NCBI GenBank assembly: GCA_026122225.1 | Contig: JANEZZ010001904.1 | Span: forward strand, 806,001-870,000 | Origin: Heloderma charlesbogerti | Taxonomy: Eukaryota > Chordata > Lepidosauria > Squamata > Helodermatidae | Reading direction: 5' to 3' | Length of the DNA stretch: 64,000 bases | In this document: in pieces, positions 42,150 to 52,950 of the stretch | Layout: each line of letters opens with the position of its first letter | How positions within the stretch are numbered: the stretch's first letter is position 1 | Program-made: the position numbers and the translations under genes | The notes under the pieces: model-generated | Told to the model about the DNA's origin: nothing | The model's database searches: none | What the model saw: the letters and a program-made list of their open reading frames with translations, nothing else

Positions 42150-43245
42150 GAGCACTGTCATTGCAGCCAGGTAAGCCCATGAGGGCCCACTGGAAGAGAC
42201 GGAGGCAATGGTGCAGTTAGGTCATTTTGGACTCTGAACTTCATGGTCTTACAGGCAGGGTTGGGGGCACTCCAGATGGTGATGTGTATTACTTCACTTG
42301 CTTCATAATGTGGTAAGCCAGCCCTGCTGCATTTGGGGGCCCTACTGTTCATTCTGCTGAGTGGGCCCCTGGACCTCTGTGTCAAGGGCTCCTTGGAGGC
42401 CTCTCTCAGTCTAATCCAGTAGCCAAGTCCAGATACAGACAAATGGATTCTTTTCAAAGCTTTATTCCTCTTTTACAACTTAACAACTCTACTGTTAGAC
42501 ACTAGATATGAGCAGCAGAGTACCTATGCTCTACGTTGGAACAGTTGGTCCCCGTTTGAAAGGGAATTACTGGCAGATCCCTGAACTTAAGGACTAGGGA
42601 GAGTCCCTCCCCTTTTCCCTTGGATCCTCTGGCCGCAGCCGTTGTTTGCGCGCGAACCGGGCACTACGCCTCCTTTCTGCGCCCTCCATTTGGCACCGCT
42701 TTCTGCGTCGGCGTCACACGTCCATCAAGTCTGCTTCCCACGCTCTGTCACTCCCAGGACTGCTATCTAAGGTAGGAATGCTGGTGGGAGGAATCTCCAT
42801 CAGCTGTTGGCCCTGGGAAAGAGGAGCGCACTCCTCTCCCAGGAGCAACTCCTCTTCCTCAGAATCAGAACTACTCTGGGATTCTATGGGCTCAGTGTCC
42901 ACCCTGACACTCTGCCCTGAAGTCCTTTCCTGTTGGCACCTCAGGGAAGGGGGCACACCAGAGGACACTTGGCCCAGGGGGCCCCAAACCAGGAGCCACC
43001 CTATCAATGGGTGGCAGCGGCACCAATGTTGCTGGTCTTTCAGACTGTTCCACTTCAGGTTTCTGGGGGTGGGGGGACTCTTACATTTGAATGCTCTGTC
43101 ATGGAGGGGAGGATTCCTCCCTGAACATAGAAAACCAAGAGAAGTGTTCAGCTCAGCCCATTGGATTTGGGGGAGGAGGAATCATGCAATCCCCTATTTG
43201 TGCATTAGATCGTACAATCCATGCAAACATTTAGAAATTGTTTGA
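42150..43245 (-). other. Possible retroelement remnant with polyadenylation-like segment
   Basis: On the minus strand the text GTTGTAAAAGAGGAATAAAGCTTTGAAAAGAATCC contains an AATAAA signal at about 42460-42465. It is preceded upstream by a GC-rich coding-like stretch (SQSSSDSEEEELLLGEECAP in frame 42714-43007). This arrangement would fit the border of an LTR-type element. The plus strand carries a 199-codon frame (42646-43245) with no known domain. I could not find paired LTRs, a primer-binding site or pol motifs. Confidence 0.25.
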
Positions 43246-43249
43246 CTCT

Positions 43250-44060
43250 GCTAATTGTATGACCTAGCCCTCCCAGTAGTTTACATCAACACTCTTCTAT
43301 ACAAGATTCAGCATTTTCACTTCATTTCCCTCTTCTTTTGCTCTGCAAAGAGCTGTAAAGAAAGCAAATTGGTTAATATAATTAAACATTTATTGGTTTA
43401 CAAAGTGACCTCTGAACCTCCAGCATCTTTCTGATAAAGTACATCCTACTGTAGAACATAAACACAAAGTTAAGTATTAAGCAAAACTCATGTTTGGAGG
43501 TCAACCAGCGTATGCAAAGGCAGGCAGCATATGTTGAGAATGACTGTGCTCCTGCAGACTTCTCCTACCCTGGAGAGCATAAAGATTGCAGATTGTAAGG
43601 AATGCAAAAGCCATCTCCTTGGGAACCTGCTCTTCCTCTCTTTACTGGTCCTGGGCTTCTTCATTTTACTGGAGGAATTTTTCTTCTTCTCAGTCTTATT
43701 AAAAAAAACAAAACCCCAACACGTTGCTCATTGAAGTAAATGTACTGTATTTAAGTCTTGTATAAACACACAGTTTGGATGGACTAAATGTGTAGTTAGG
43801 GATTTTAAGGCATACTCAATTAAGCACACATTTAGGCATGTGGATTATTTTTGCAATAGCCTCTGGTAGTTCCCAAAGAGCACTTATAATATGCAGTGAA
43901 TATAGTTTTAGTTTTATGGGTTATTGATCCAATGAATCCTTGGAGTCCTCAAAGCTTACCCTATTGGAGAGGTCACAATGCATTATACAGATGCCCAGAA
44001 TCACAGTTAATTCCACCAAATGAACTAGCACTATAACAAAATAGTAAAAGTCATAGAATA
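43250..44060. other. No gene seen; unassigned sequence
   Basis: Nothing recognised. A CTC/ATC trinucleotide run follows at 44064-44099. Confidence 0.4.
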
Positions 44061-44063
44061 AAT

Positions 44064-44099
44064 CCTCCTCCTCCTCCTCCTCCTCATCATCATCATCAA
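44064..44099. repeat. (CTC)n(ATC)n microsatellite
   Basis: Seven or so CTC units followed by four ATC units. Confidence 0.85.
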
Positions 44100-44216
44100 A
44101 GGAAATGAAGAAAACTGGAATGTATGCCAAGTGGGGCTGAGCTGAAACTATTCACCAGTTTGCAGGAACATATTCTGCAGTATAAAACAAAAAACCTCCC
44201 TTTTCAACAGTTGTAC

Positions 44217-44415
44217 ATCTCTCTCTTGACCCACATCTCTTTCCATGGCCCTCTCTCTTGACTCTCATCTCTTTCCATGGCCATCTCTCTCTTGACTCTC
44301 TCATCTCTTTCCATGGCCCTCTCTCTTGACTCTCATCTCTTTCCATGGCCATCTCTCTCTTGACTCTCATCTCTTTCCATCATGGCCATCTCCCCCTTGA
44401 CTCTCATCTCTTTTC
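44217..44415. repeat. Minisatellite, about 34-40-bp unit
   Basis: Five to six tandem units of the type CTCTCTTGACTCTCATCTC then TTTCCATGGCCAT differ by small CT insertions. The minus-strand frame through it (MRVKREMAMERDESQERG...) only reflects the repeat. Confidence 0.9.
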
Positions 44416-44683
44416 TTTTAGTGATGTCATCACATATCCAAATCTGATTGGACATATAGCATGGTGATGCCATTCTGTTTGCTGTATAGTCCCAGATTGG
44501 CTGGGATTACTGATATGACTAATCCAGGCAGTTTGCCATCACATTCAATTGGCTTCACTTGCCTTAGGGTACATGATGATGCCATCAATGGCAATGAAGT
44601 GCCATGATGCCTTCACTACATGATCCCTGTTGGCTTGCCCCACCCCCACATCAATAATTCAGGGAAGAAAGAGAAGCAGTAAC

Positions 44684-44954
44684 TAGGGATGTCAGAAAAA
44701 TTCACAATGGATTCAGATGAGATCAGATTTCTGTGAATCCAATGTGCAGATTGTGTAGTGGCTTTTTCTGAGTCACGTGGATCCTGCAGACTTGAGGACC
44801 TGTTTTTTACGGGGGCGGGGGAGTATTTTCAAATGAACAAAATGCTCATACAAAAAAATCTGATTCTGTCAATAAGCAGACGATGAAATAAAAGATGCCT
44901 GACAATCTGCGAAACACAGACAGAACAGATTTAACAAAAATCTGTACATCCCTA
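44684..44954. mobile_element. Small TAGGGATG-terminus element (271 bp)
   Basis: Termini TAGGGATGTCAGAAAAATTC (44684-44703) and TCTGTACATCCCTA (44941-44954) are flanked by perfect GCAGTAAC (44676-44683 and 44955-44962). The left end resembles an alpha end, but the interior lacks TACGTA hairpins. It is an AT-richer stretch with GATTCAGATGAGATCAGATT. It shows that the same ends mobilise different interiors. Confidence 0.85.
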
Positions 44955-45315
44955 GCAGTAACTGGAAGGGCCCCGGGCGGAGGGGGGGGGGATGCTGCCA
45001 CAGCAATAGTTACAAAAACTATTGCTGATGCCAAATAGGATTGAAAGAGTGTTTTTGCAGAATAAAAATGCTTTTAGGGAAATATTTCTGCGCACACAAA
45101 CCCAATTCACTATTTTTGGTCCAAAAGTTGAAACTGGAGAATATCTGGTACAGCCCTGTCACCATATGCAATGTTATACAAATAAAAAAGAATTCATTTG
45201 TTTGGTTTGAATATGTCTCTTCAATGTCCAGACTGTATTCTGAATGCATTATTTGTATTATAGCAGAAACTGAGGGGGAGGGGTATTTTTTCCCAATTCT
45301 TTATCTACTATTAAA

Positions 45316-45941
45316 TAGGGATGTACGAATTCCCTTACCTCACGTCCATGGGGGGGTCTGCTGGGGGGGAAGCAATCCGTTCCTCCCCCCACAATCCTCG
45401 ACAGCAGGGGAGGCGATCCGTTCCTCTCCCCCGGAATCCGAGCTGTCCGGCTCCACTCTGCAGAGCTGCCGGACAGCTCTGCCCCGGCTCCTATCTGTGC
45501 AGAATAGTGCTCTCCAGACGCAAATGGTGTCAGCTACACCATTTGCATCCCCATTTCTTCTCATGATAGGCACACGTCTCTATTTACATAGATACTTACA
45601 TAGCCTATCACATGAAAAAACAGGGACGCAAATGGCATCCACTATGCCGTTTGCGTCCCTGTTTTTTCACACGATAGGCTACATAAGTATCTATGTAAAT
45701 AGAGACACGTAGCCTATCGCGAGGAAAAACGGGGACGCAAACGGCATAGCGGATGCCATTTGTGTCCAATCACTTACTTCTGGGTTCCGCACAGACGGTG
45801 GAACTGAACTGGCTGGGGGGGGGGAATATTCGGTCCAGAGGGGTACAGGTAAGTGCGTTCATTCTGCCATGGACTTCGGGGGCTCAATTCACTGGAATTT
45901 GGCCTCATTGGGGTCGGCGGCAGATTGCACGGACATCTCTA
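45316..45941 (-). mobile_element. TACGTA-array element, divergent subfamily (copy E9)
   Basis: Termini TAGGGATG (45316-45323) and CATCTCTA (45934-45941, one change) are flanked by perfect CTATTAAA (45308-45315 and 45942-45949). The beta end is left. Donors are CTTACCTCAC at 45334-45343 (minus-strand GTGAGGTAAG) and ACAGGTAAGT at 45845-45854. The hairpins differ from other copies: GATAGGCACACGTCTCTATTT pairs with its complement, loops read AGTATCTATGTAAATAGAGA, and GCAAATGGTGTCAGCTACACC replaces the GGCGGCGG type. The overall plan is the same. Confidence 0.9.
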
Positions 45942-45949
45942 CTATTAAA

Positions 45950-47685
45950 GGATATTGAGAATAACACAAGCAAAAAATGACATTACTGTTCCTAGGAACT
46001 TCCATGTTAACTGTGGAGGAGGGGAGAGGAAAGGATTTGGGAGAGAGACAAGGTTAACCAGGCTAATATGAAACATTGCAGTTATACATCCTCAGTCTTC
46101 AGTCTCACCCACTGGAATCAATTACTTAAATGTGCTTAATTTTGGCTAGATTGTGCCCCGTACATTTTGAGATGTGTCTCCTGGGATTCTTAGAAACTCA
46201 GTGGCCACACACATTTCTAGACACATAGAGGGGCAGTTTGCCACACTCTCCTGACTTTGCATGGGCTTGCAAATGGCCCCATTTTTATTTTTCAGATAAT
46301 GACATGAACAGCTCCCCTAGAAGCTACCACCAAACAGCCAATGCAGTCTTGCTGCCATTACACTGCATAGCTCAAACAAATTTCCCTGAATGACAAAAGC
46401 AGAATAACATTGGCAATCACACCCTAAAATCTTTACTTTTGCTTGATATGGTCCCCACCCCCACCCCCATAACTTAAAAAGTTAGAGGAAAGGTCATGAT
46501 TTGAAGTGGCATTCTGTGATTTCCATCTGGCGTAACCACACACACTTTGTCCCATCATTTCTGAAATGCAGGCAACAGGCTCTTGCTGTAAAGTTTCCCA
46601 GATTAGCAAAGAAATCTGTTGTTCAAAGGCAAGTACTCTGCCAGAGGCAAAATGGTCAGTGTGTCCCAAAGGACTGAGAGGCGTTTATCTCTAAAAGGAC
46701 AGGCCCCATCAGAAGAGAAACCATGTTACCAACAGAAGGACCTAACTTAATTCAGAAGGCATGGCTTCCTGATACTCATTGACATCAGAGAAACCCTCAA
46801 GGGGCTCAGCATCTGTGCACTGGCTTTTGTTCTGGGCAACGTTAGTTTCACATCAGCAAGCAGCAGGAGCTGAAGCAGATATGATGTTCAGAGAAACACA
46901 CCTGGCTGCTACTAGCCCATTTGCAAGGCTGATGTCTCTGCCAAGTTGCCCCCTCTTGTTGAACATTAGTCCACTAGCTGGAGGATGGAGTGAACCGAGG
47001 TAGCCTTCTAATGAGGCTAGCATTAGATGGTCTGCTCAAGTGGTGGATTTGGGGGTGGCCTTCAAGGCTGCAAAGTGGGAGACTGACAGATTTATGTAAA
47101 CATATGTATTGTATCTGAAAAGTTATCCTGCAAAAGCCCTGTGGAAATAAATGAATGAGAGCATGCAGACTTTCTTCACACATTTGCCCAACTGTGAATT
47201 GGGGGAGGCATGCATTTGGAATTTCTGTCTCAGGCCACAATATATCTTGGGCCAGCTCCATCCTCAAGCATATATTTCAATTGTGATATCAGAATGTATT
47301 CCTACACCAGAGGTTTTATATGCAGTACACTATCGGTGTGATCCCAGCTGTACTGCACAAAGCTGAATTTCTTCATAGGGCGGCCATATGGTCTCTTTTA
47401 TGGAGGACAGTCCTTTATTTGAAGGGCTGCCAGAAGAAGAAGAATTATTTCTCAATTTGCATCTATACATATAAATTAGCATACACACATTCTATGCCAA
47501 TTGGTGTCCTATTTTGTCTTTTTCGGTGATGCATTTCCTCTTTTTTGGCCATTCATAAGTGGCTACTCTCTATATAGCAAGCAAATAGAGATACACAAAA
47601 AAGTTGTCTACATACAAATGCAGTTCTGCTTCTTAACCATTTGAGGTGACACCTTCAGAGTAGTTCATGGAGACTTGATCTCCAT
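45950..47685. other. No gene seen; unassigned sequence
   Basis: Frames are short and unrecognised. No repeat was identified in these 1.7 kb. Confidence 0.4.
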
Positions 47686-47689
47686 GAGC

Positions 47690-47900
47690 ACTGGTGGTTC
47701 AACCAGAGTTCTCACTATTAGGTAGTTGGGCTTTAGACATCAACACACTTTGGGGATTTGAGAGACCAAGACTCAAACTCCACCTGTCAGTATGTCCGTA
47801 CCTGGCAAGTCACTCTCTCTCAGCCTCACTTACCTTTTGGGTTGTTGTGAAGATAAAACAAGGTAAGGATACAATGTAAGTCAGGGAAGAAATGTCAAGA
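47690..47900 (+). repeat. MIR-related SINE
   Basis: GAGAGACCAAGACTCAAACTCC, GGCAAGTCACTCTCTCTCAGCCTCACTTACC and GGGTTGTTGTGAAGATAAAAC are in the order of a MIR core and 3' region. This is the best MIR-type match in the window. Confidence 0.65.
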
Positions 47901-48144
47901 TATAAATGTCGGAGGTGTTCCTGCCACAAGCTGACCTTTTGCCTTTGCTTCCCAGTGCATGTCCATGTCAGCCCTGGTGTTGTGAATACTTAATGCACCC
48001 TTATGATGAGCAAAGGAAAACTCCTGCAACTTGTAGTAGTTGTGCAAAACAAAACATTTTGAGAGCTGCTGCTTTTTTTTCACAGCCCCTACATGAAAAG
48101 TTGTAACTGCCTAAAATCCATCACACATCTTCTCCATGAGAAGA

Positions 48145-48295
48145 TATTTTTTATTTATTAATAATATTTATATATTGCTTAATAGAATAAAACCTCTCAG
48201 CAGTTTACATACAAACATATTAAAAAATGTTAAAATACACTCATAACACAATATAACAATGACCAATAAACATCATATAATACAATACCCAGGAC
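48145..48295 (-). repeat. LINE 3'-UTR fragment (L2 type)
   Basis: TTTTTATTTATTAATAATATTTATATATTGC then AGCAGTTTACATACAAACATATT, and runs of TTAAAATAC and ATACAATAC, fit the reverse of an L2 3'-UTR as at 16210. Confidence 0.5.
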
Positions 48296-48519
48296 TGCAC
48301 TGCTCATAGATGTCGCCATGGAGGTGATGTGTCAATTCTCCTTTTGCAGACTACTCAGAAGAATTCCATGCAGCAGAATGGGGGAAAAAAAGCCAGTCTA
48401 GATCCAAGCACCAGGCAGAAGACCCAAGACATGCTAAGTGGCAGCAACCCCACCCGCTTCTCCCAACAAGAACACCAGCATGGGTATGGTCCCAAGTTGA
48501 TTTAAACATCGGGCAAAAA

Positions 48520-48849
48520 TAGAGATGCTTGAAGAATTCTATCTTTGTTCATTCTGATATGAACTGACCAATCAGCATCTAGTGGATTAATGTGAGGATC
48601 GAACTTAGTTATTCACCACCTGTGGTGGGGAATGACCCATCAATTTAATTCAACAACAACAACAACAACCTTTGCATTTCCTGAACAATCCAATTGAGTT
48701 CTTTAACATGTGTATTTTGAGAGAAAATGACTGTGTGGTATTTCTTTTAAAAATTCAGAGACTGATGTGGAAATGGGACAGAACCGATTTACAGGTGAGC
48801 ACATGGGAAAGCGACATGGACCAAAAATTGACTGTTTTGCCCATCCCTA
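48520..48849. mobile_element. Small TAGGGATG-terminus element (330 bp)
   Basis: Termini TAGAGATGCTTGAAG (48520-48534, one change in the first eight) and TTGCCCATCCCTA (48837-48849) are flanked by GGCAAAAA (48512-48519) and GTCAAAAA (48850-48857), seven of eight matching. The interior has GAACTGACCAATCAGC, a CAA microsatellite at 48649-48668 and ATTTACAGGTGAGCAC, a donor-like site facing right. It has no TACGTA hairpins. Confidence 0.7.
48649..48668. repeat. (CAA)n microsatellite
   Basis: Six to seven CAA units within the element above. Confidence 0.9.
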
Positions 48850-48859
48850 GTCAAAAACT

Positions 48860-49515
48860 CGTTCTCAAAATGAAGTCCCTCCTCTACACTTTCCCCTCTC
48901 TCTGTGTCTGCCTAGTCCCTTAGGCACGCCTGTATCTTTTATTTTATGTTTGGTGCCTGGTTACTGTAGTCCCTCTAGAGAAAGAATAATAATCCACTGT
49001 CACCACTTCCACCTAATGTGCAAAGCAACCCTTCAACAATATAACCATTGTGCCCTTTCAGGTCATAGAGAGAGTGAAGGGAAGAACAGGAGATTCACAT
49101 CCTCTTTCTCACCTTAGGGAATAAAAGAAATATTAGCCCTGAGACAGGGTGAAGAGATGGGATGACAGGCTGTAAGGGACAACATTAGCACTTTACTATT
49201 TTAGACTATTTGATTGTAATATTGTTCCTGTTTTAGTCCTAGGATGATACGTCTAAGGATGATGGTTGTCCTGGACACCGGGGCAAGACTGTCAATTCCT
49301 CTTCTCTCCAGGACAGCCCTGGACATCTGGCAACCCTGTCTTAATGTCACTGCAATCATACCTTGCTCACTTGCTACATCCTTCAAATGGACTGTGCTCC
49401 AGATGATATTTAAAGGTCATCATCGGAAACTGACCGTTTTCTCTTCCCCTTGACTAAATCTCCCATGGCAAAGGGTGGAAATAAATTTACCAGGGGTTGT
49501 TAGCACTCATAGGAG
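48860..49515. other. No gene seen; unassigned sequence
   Basis: Nothing recognised. Confidence 0.4.
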
Positions 49516-49517
49516 GA

Positions 49518-49518
<1 letters not shown>

Positions 49519-49558
<40 letters not shown>
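49519..49558. repeat. (GT)n microsatellite
   Basis: About 20 GT units. Confidence 0.95.
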
Positions 49559-49561
<3 letters not shown>

Positions 49562-49791
49562 TGATGATTTCTCAGCATGTCACTGAATAATTTTCTAGGG
49601 TAGCAGATGGCTACCAGGTCAAGGGCAGAGTTCATTTGCTTTTTAATACCAAAAGTTCTCACTTTCAAATTAGTCAAACTTGGAAAATAATGAAAAGGCA
49701 AATAATTGTCTGTTCTCCTGCCCTTTGGAACCAATTCACATGGGTATATTTGATGAGGAGACGACACCCCCCGCTCCCTTAACTGAGTTGG

Positions 49792-50007
49792 CTCGCGTTT
49801 TGTTTGTTTTTTACCCAGAGCCCTCCGCGGCACAATGTTCCGGAAGGCGTTAGCTCCAGCTGCAGAGCACAGCCGACCATCGAGGATTCCGGGGGGAGGA
49901 CCGGATCACCTCCCCCCCATCGAGGATTCCAGGGGGAGGGATGGAACACCTCCCCCCCCACCATGAACAGAATCCGCAGAAAGGTAAGTGACTTTCGTAC
50001 ATCCCTA
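49792..50007 (+). mobile_element. TACGTA-array element, right end only (copy E10)
   Basis: About 215 bp of the beta end remain. From TTTTTACCCAGAGCCCTCCGCGG through GGGGGGAGGACCGGATCACC to GAAAGGTAAGT (49979-49989, outward donor) and CTTTCGTACATCCCTA (49992-50007). The hairpin array and alpha end are absent. The break lies next to the T-run that normally borders the array. No target duplication could be tested. Confidence 0.85.
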
Positions 50008-50284
50008 ATTCCAGTCTAGACTAATTCCTTTCCTAAAATCCAATCCCTTCCATCCTAATTCTGATTTATTCTTACTGTTTGTTTGTATCTGGGTGTCTCT
50101 ACATTAAGCAACCCCCTCCCCCCCTGCACAAAGCCACATCCTTTCCGGAGCTTCCTGCTTTCTGTTTCAGGATTAGGAAGGGCTTCTTTACAGGGCAGCC
50201 ACATGGTTTGAACTGAGGGAGTGCCTCCCTCCCTCCCTGGCATGTGTGTTTTCATAGCTTAACTTCTGCTGTACTGTTTTCTCA

Positions 50285-50410
50285 CAGCCCCCAGGAAACC
50301 TTTGACTTACTTCTGAGTAGACATAAAATGTAAGATTGTGCTGTAAGTCTGCAACCCTCGGCACACTTACTTGGGAGTAAGCCCCATTGAACTTAATGGG
50401 ATGCTCTGAA
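50285..50410. repeat. MITE-like repeat with ACTTACTTCTGAGTA arm
   Basis: ACTTACTTCTGAGTAGACAT and ACACTTACTTGGGAGTAAGCCCCATTGAACTTAATGGG belong to the family at 25085 and 27918. Confidence 0.6.
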
Positions 50411-50739
50411 ACAACAGAGGACATTGCTTCTGAGCTTGGTGGGGTGGGGGATCAGATGTGTCTGCCTTCATTGCAGGGAGGCATTTTACCCTCTTCTCCC
50501 TCTAGCTGAGAAATGCAGAGGCAGGAGTTGCAAGCGGCAGGCGATGCTTGCCTTTGAACCTGTCAAATCTGCTCAGTCTCCTTCTGTGCAACCCTGCTCC
50601 CATCCTCATTGCCTTCATCATCCTGACTGTGCCCCCAACAACTGAAAACCAACACCCACAGAGGCAGACACAGCAGTTTCTTCTGCTATAGGAGAATTTC
50701 ATGGGGAGGTTATGGTGCTCCTGTTCCATGGGCTCTCCA

Positions 50740-51144
50740 TTGGCGCCGCCATTTGCGTACGTGCTTTTTTTTTTTTTTCAAAGTCAGCCGTGATAGGCTA
50801 CATAAAGATTTACATAGCCTATCATGGCTAACTTTGAAAATCTAGCCGTGATGGGCTACGTAAATCGTTACGTAGCCTATCACGGTTTTTGTTTTTTGTT
50901 TTTACTTTACAGGGAAATGGCGGCGGTGGTGGCAGCCGGTCGGAAGACCAGCAGCTGCCCCCGCCGCCACTGAAACACCGCCAAAACGCCGCCAGGACCC
51001 GCCGCCGAGAGGGACATTCACACAAGATAAGTCCCATCCTGGGAGGGGTGGGGGGGCGGAGAATTTCCCCAACAATTTCAGGGGGCCAAATGCATTGGCA
51101 TTCGGCCTCCCGGAGATTCGTGGAGAAATTCTCCGACATCCCTA
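50740..51144 (-). mobile_element. TACGTA-array element, right half only (copy E11)
   Basis: It begins inside a hairpin (GGCGCCGCCATTTGCGTACG, the right arm only). It continues with GTGATAGGCTACATAAAGATTT and GTGATGGGCTACGTAAATCG hairpins and an alpha end AATTTCCCC...AAATTCTCCGACATCCCTA (ending 51144). The donor position has decayed to AAGATAAGT at about 51024-51032. The left half and beta end are missing. The break is within a few bases of a hairpin axis. Confidence 0.85.
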
Positions 51145-51384
51145 CTTGGAGGTTAATGGCATCATGTAAAGAGCCTGCAAACGTCTGAGAGAGAGCCAAC
51201 TCAATAGCAGGATAAAAGTTCCATGTGATGAACCCCTCTGTCTTGAGTGTTACTTAGTGAGTAGATGAGTCACTTCCCCTCACTTCATCCCATTCCCAAT
51301 TTGCCTCAGTGTTATATATGTTTGTAAGCTGGTGTTTCTCTGAGTAATAGTAGCATCTGTGTTCTTTGGTGCATGTGCGTGTGA
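51145..51384. other. No feature seen
   Basis: Short unassigned stretch between E11 and a GT repeat. Confidence 0.4.
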
Positions 51385-51410
51385 GTGAGTGTGTGTGTGT
51401 GTGTGTGTGC
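51385..51410. repeat. (GT)n microsatellite
   Basis: About 12 GT units followed by GCACGCACGCATGCATGCA. Confidence 0.9.
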
Positions 51411-51858
51411 ACGCACGCATGCATGCACAAGCGCAGCATTCATGTACACTTCCAAATTTCAGTGAAGTGTCATCTGCTCCATCAAGGATGAAGGAGGAGC
51501 ATGGCCAATTTTTAAAAAGGGATTCAGGGGGATCTGGGAAATTATAGGCTGCTTAGCTTAATGTCTGTTCCAGGTAAATTGGTTGAAAGCATTATTAAAT
51601 ATAAAATTGGTAAGCATATAGAAGGACAAGCCCTGCAGAAAAAGAATCAACATTGCTTCCACAAAGGTAAGTCCGCCCTCACTAACTTTTTAGAGTTCTT
51701 TGGGAGTGTCAATTAGGGATGGCGGAGAATTTCTCCCCGAAACATCGGGGGGCCGAGCGCCAACGTGTTCGGCCCCCAAACAAGTTTTGGGGAGAAATCC
51801 TCTGAACCCCCCCTGCCCCCGGACCCCCCCCTGGGATGGGACTTACCTTCGCCGAATG

Positions 51859-52821
51859 TAGGGGTGGACGAAAGTCACTTACCTTTTCTCGCAGCTTGTT
51901 CGCGGTGGGGGGGAGTGCTTCGCTGCTCCCCCCGCGAAGTTCAGGCCAGGGGGGGAGGCTTCCCTTCTCGCCCGGCCGAAATTCAGGCCGGGGGGGAGGC
52001 TTCCCTTCTCGCCCGGCCGAAATTCAGGCCGGGGAGGAGGCTTCCCGCCTCGCCCAGCCGCGAACACAAAAGTTTAAAAAAAAAAAAACAACGGCCCCTG
52101 ATAGGCTACGTGACGATTCGCGTAGCCTCTCATGGCTAGATCTGGAAAGTCAGCCGTGATAGGCTACGTGAATCGTCACGTAGCCTATCACGGGTGACTT
52201 TAAAAAAAAAAAAAAAGCGCGTACGCGAATGGCGGCCCCCATAGGGAGCCGCCATTCGCGTTCCTTATTTAGTTGCTGTAGTCTACGTAAATGTTTACGT
52301 AGACTACGGCGAAAATAAGGGCAACGCAAATAGCATTGCCCTTATTTTCGCCGTAGTCTACGTAAACATTTACGTAGACAACAGCCACCAAATAAGGAAC
52401 GGGAATGGCGGCTCCCTATGGGGCCGCCATTATCCGTACACACTTTTTTTTTTTTTTTTTTAAGTCACCCGGGATAGGCTACGTGACGATTGACGTAGCC
52501 TATCACGGCTGACTTTGCAAATCTAGCCGTGATAGGCTACGTGAATCGTCACGTAGCCTATCAGGGGACGTTTTTGTTTTTTTTTTCTTTGATTGCAATG
52601 GCGGGGGCGGCAGCCGGTCGAAAGACCGGCTGCCGCTCCCGCCCCGCTCGAACACCGGACGAACCGCCAGCCGGACCCGCCGCCGGGAGGGACATTCAGG
52701 GAAGGTAAGTCCCGTCCCGGGGGGGGGTGCGGAGGATTTCTCACCGAAACTTGTTCGGGGGGCCGAACACGTTGGCGCTCGGCCCCCCGAAGTTTCGGGG
52801 AGAAATTCTCCGCCATCCCTA
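51859..52821 (-). mobile_element. TACGTA-array element nested inside another copy (E12 inner)
   Basis: Termini TAGGGGTG (51859-51866, one change) and CATCCCTA (52814-52821) are flanked by perfect GCCGAATG (51851-51858 and 52822-52829), which is sequence of the outer copy. The beta end is left and the alpha end right, opposite to the outer copy. Donors are ACTTACCTTTT at 51877-51887 (minus-strand AAAAGGTAAGT) and GAAGGTAAGT at 52701-52710. The GC block has three near-identical tandem units around CGAAATTCAGGCCGGGG (51920-52050). The hairpin array is listed at 52095-52567. Confidence 0.92.
52095..52567. repeat. Palindrome of hairpins, 473 bp, in E12 inner
   Basis: The array is mirror-symmetric about 52330. 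Outward from the centre on each side come: AAGGGCAACG / GCATTGCCCTT; the hairpin GTCTACGTAAATGTTTACGTAGAC; a hairpin of the type GCGAATGGCGGCCCCCATAGG; an A- or T-run of about 15; and two GATAGGCTACGTGAATCGTC hairpins. Every unit is itself a palindrome, and the order of units is a palindrome too. Confidence 0.9.
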
Positions 52822-52950
52822 GCCGAATGTCCCTCCCGGCGGCGGGTCCGGCCGGCGGTTCGGCAGCTGTTCGTGCGGGGCGGGAGCGGCAGCCGGTCTT
52901 TCGACCGGCTGCCACCGCTGCCATTCCAATGAAAGAAAAAAAAAAAAACG

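Noticed and set aside
42646..43245. 199-codon plus-strand frame as a gene
   Set aside because: Low-complexity and Trp/Arg/Ser-rich composition, no domain, opposite-strand frame equally open, no promoter or splice context.
44152..44370. Charged repeat protein (MRVKREMAMERDE...)
   Set aside because: It is a translation of the 34-40-bp minisatellite.
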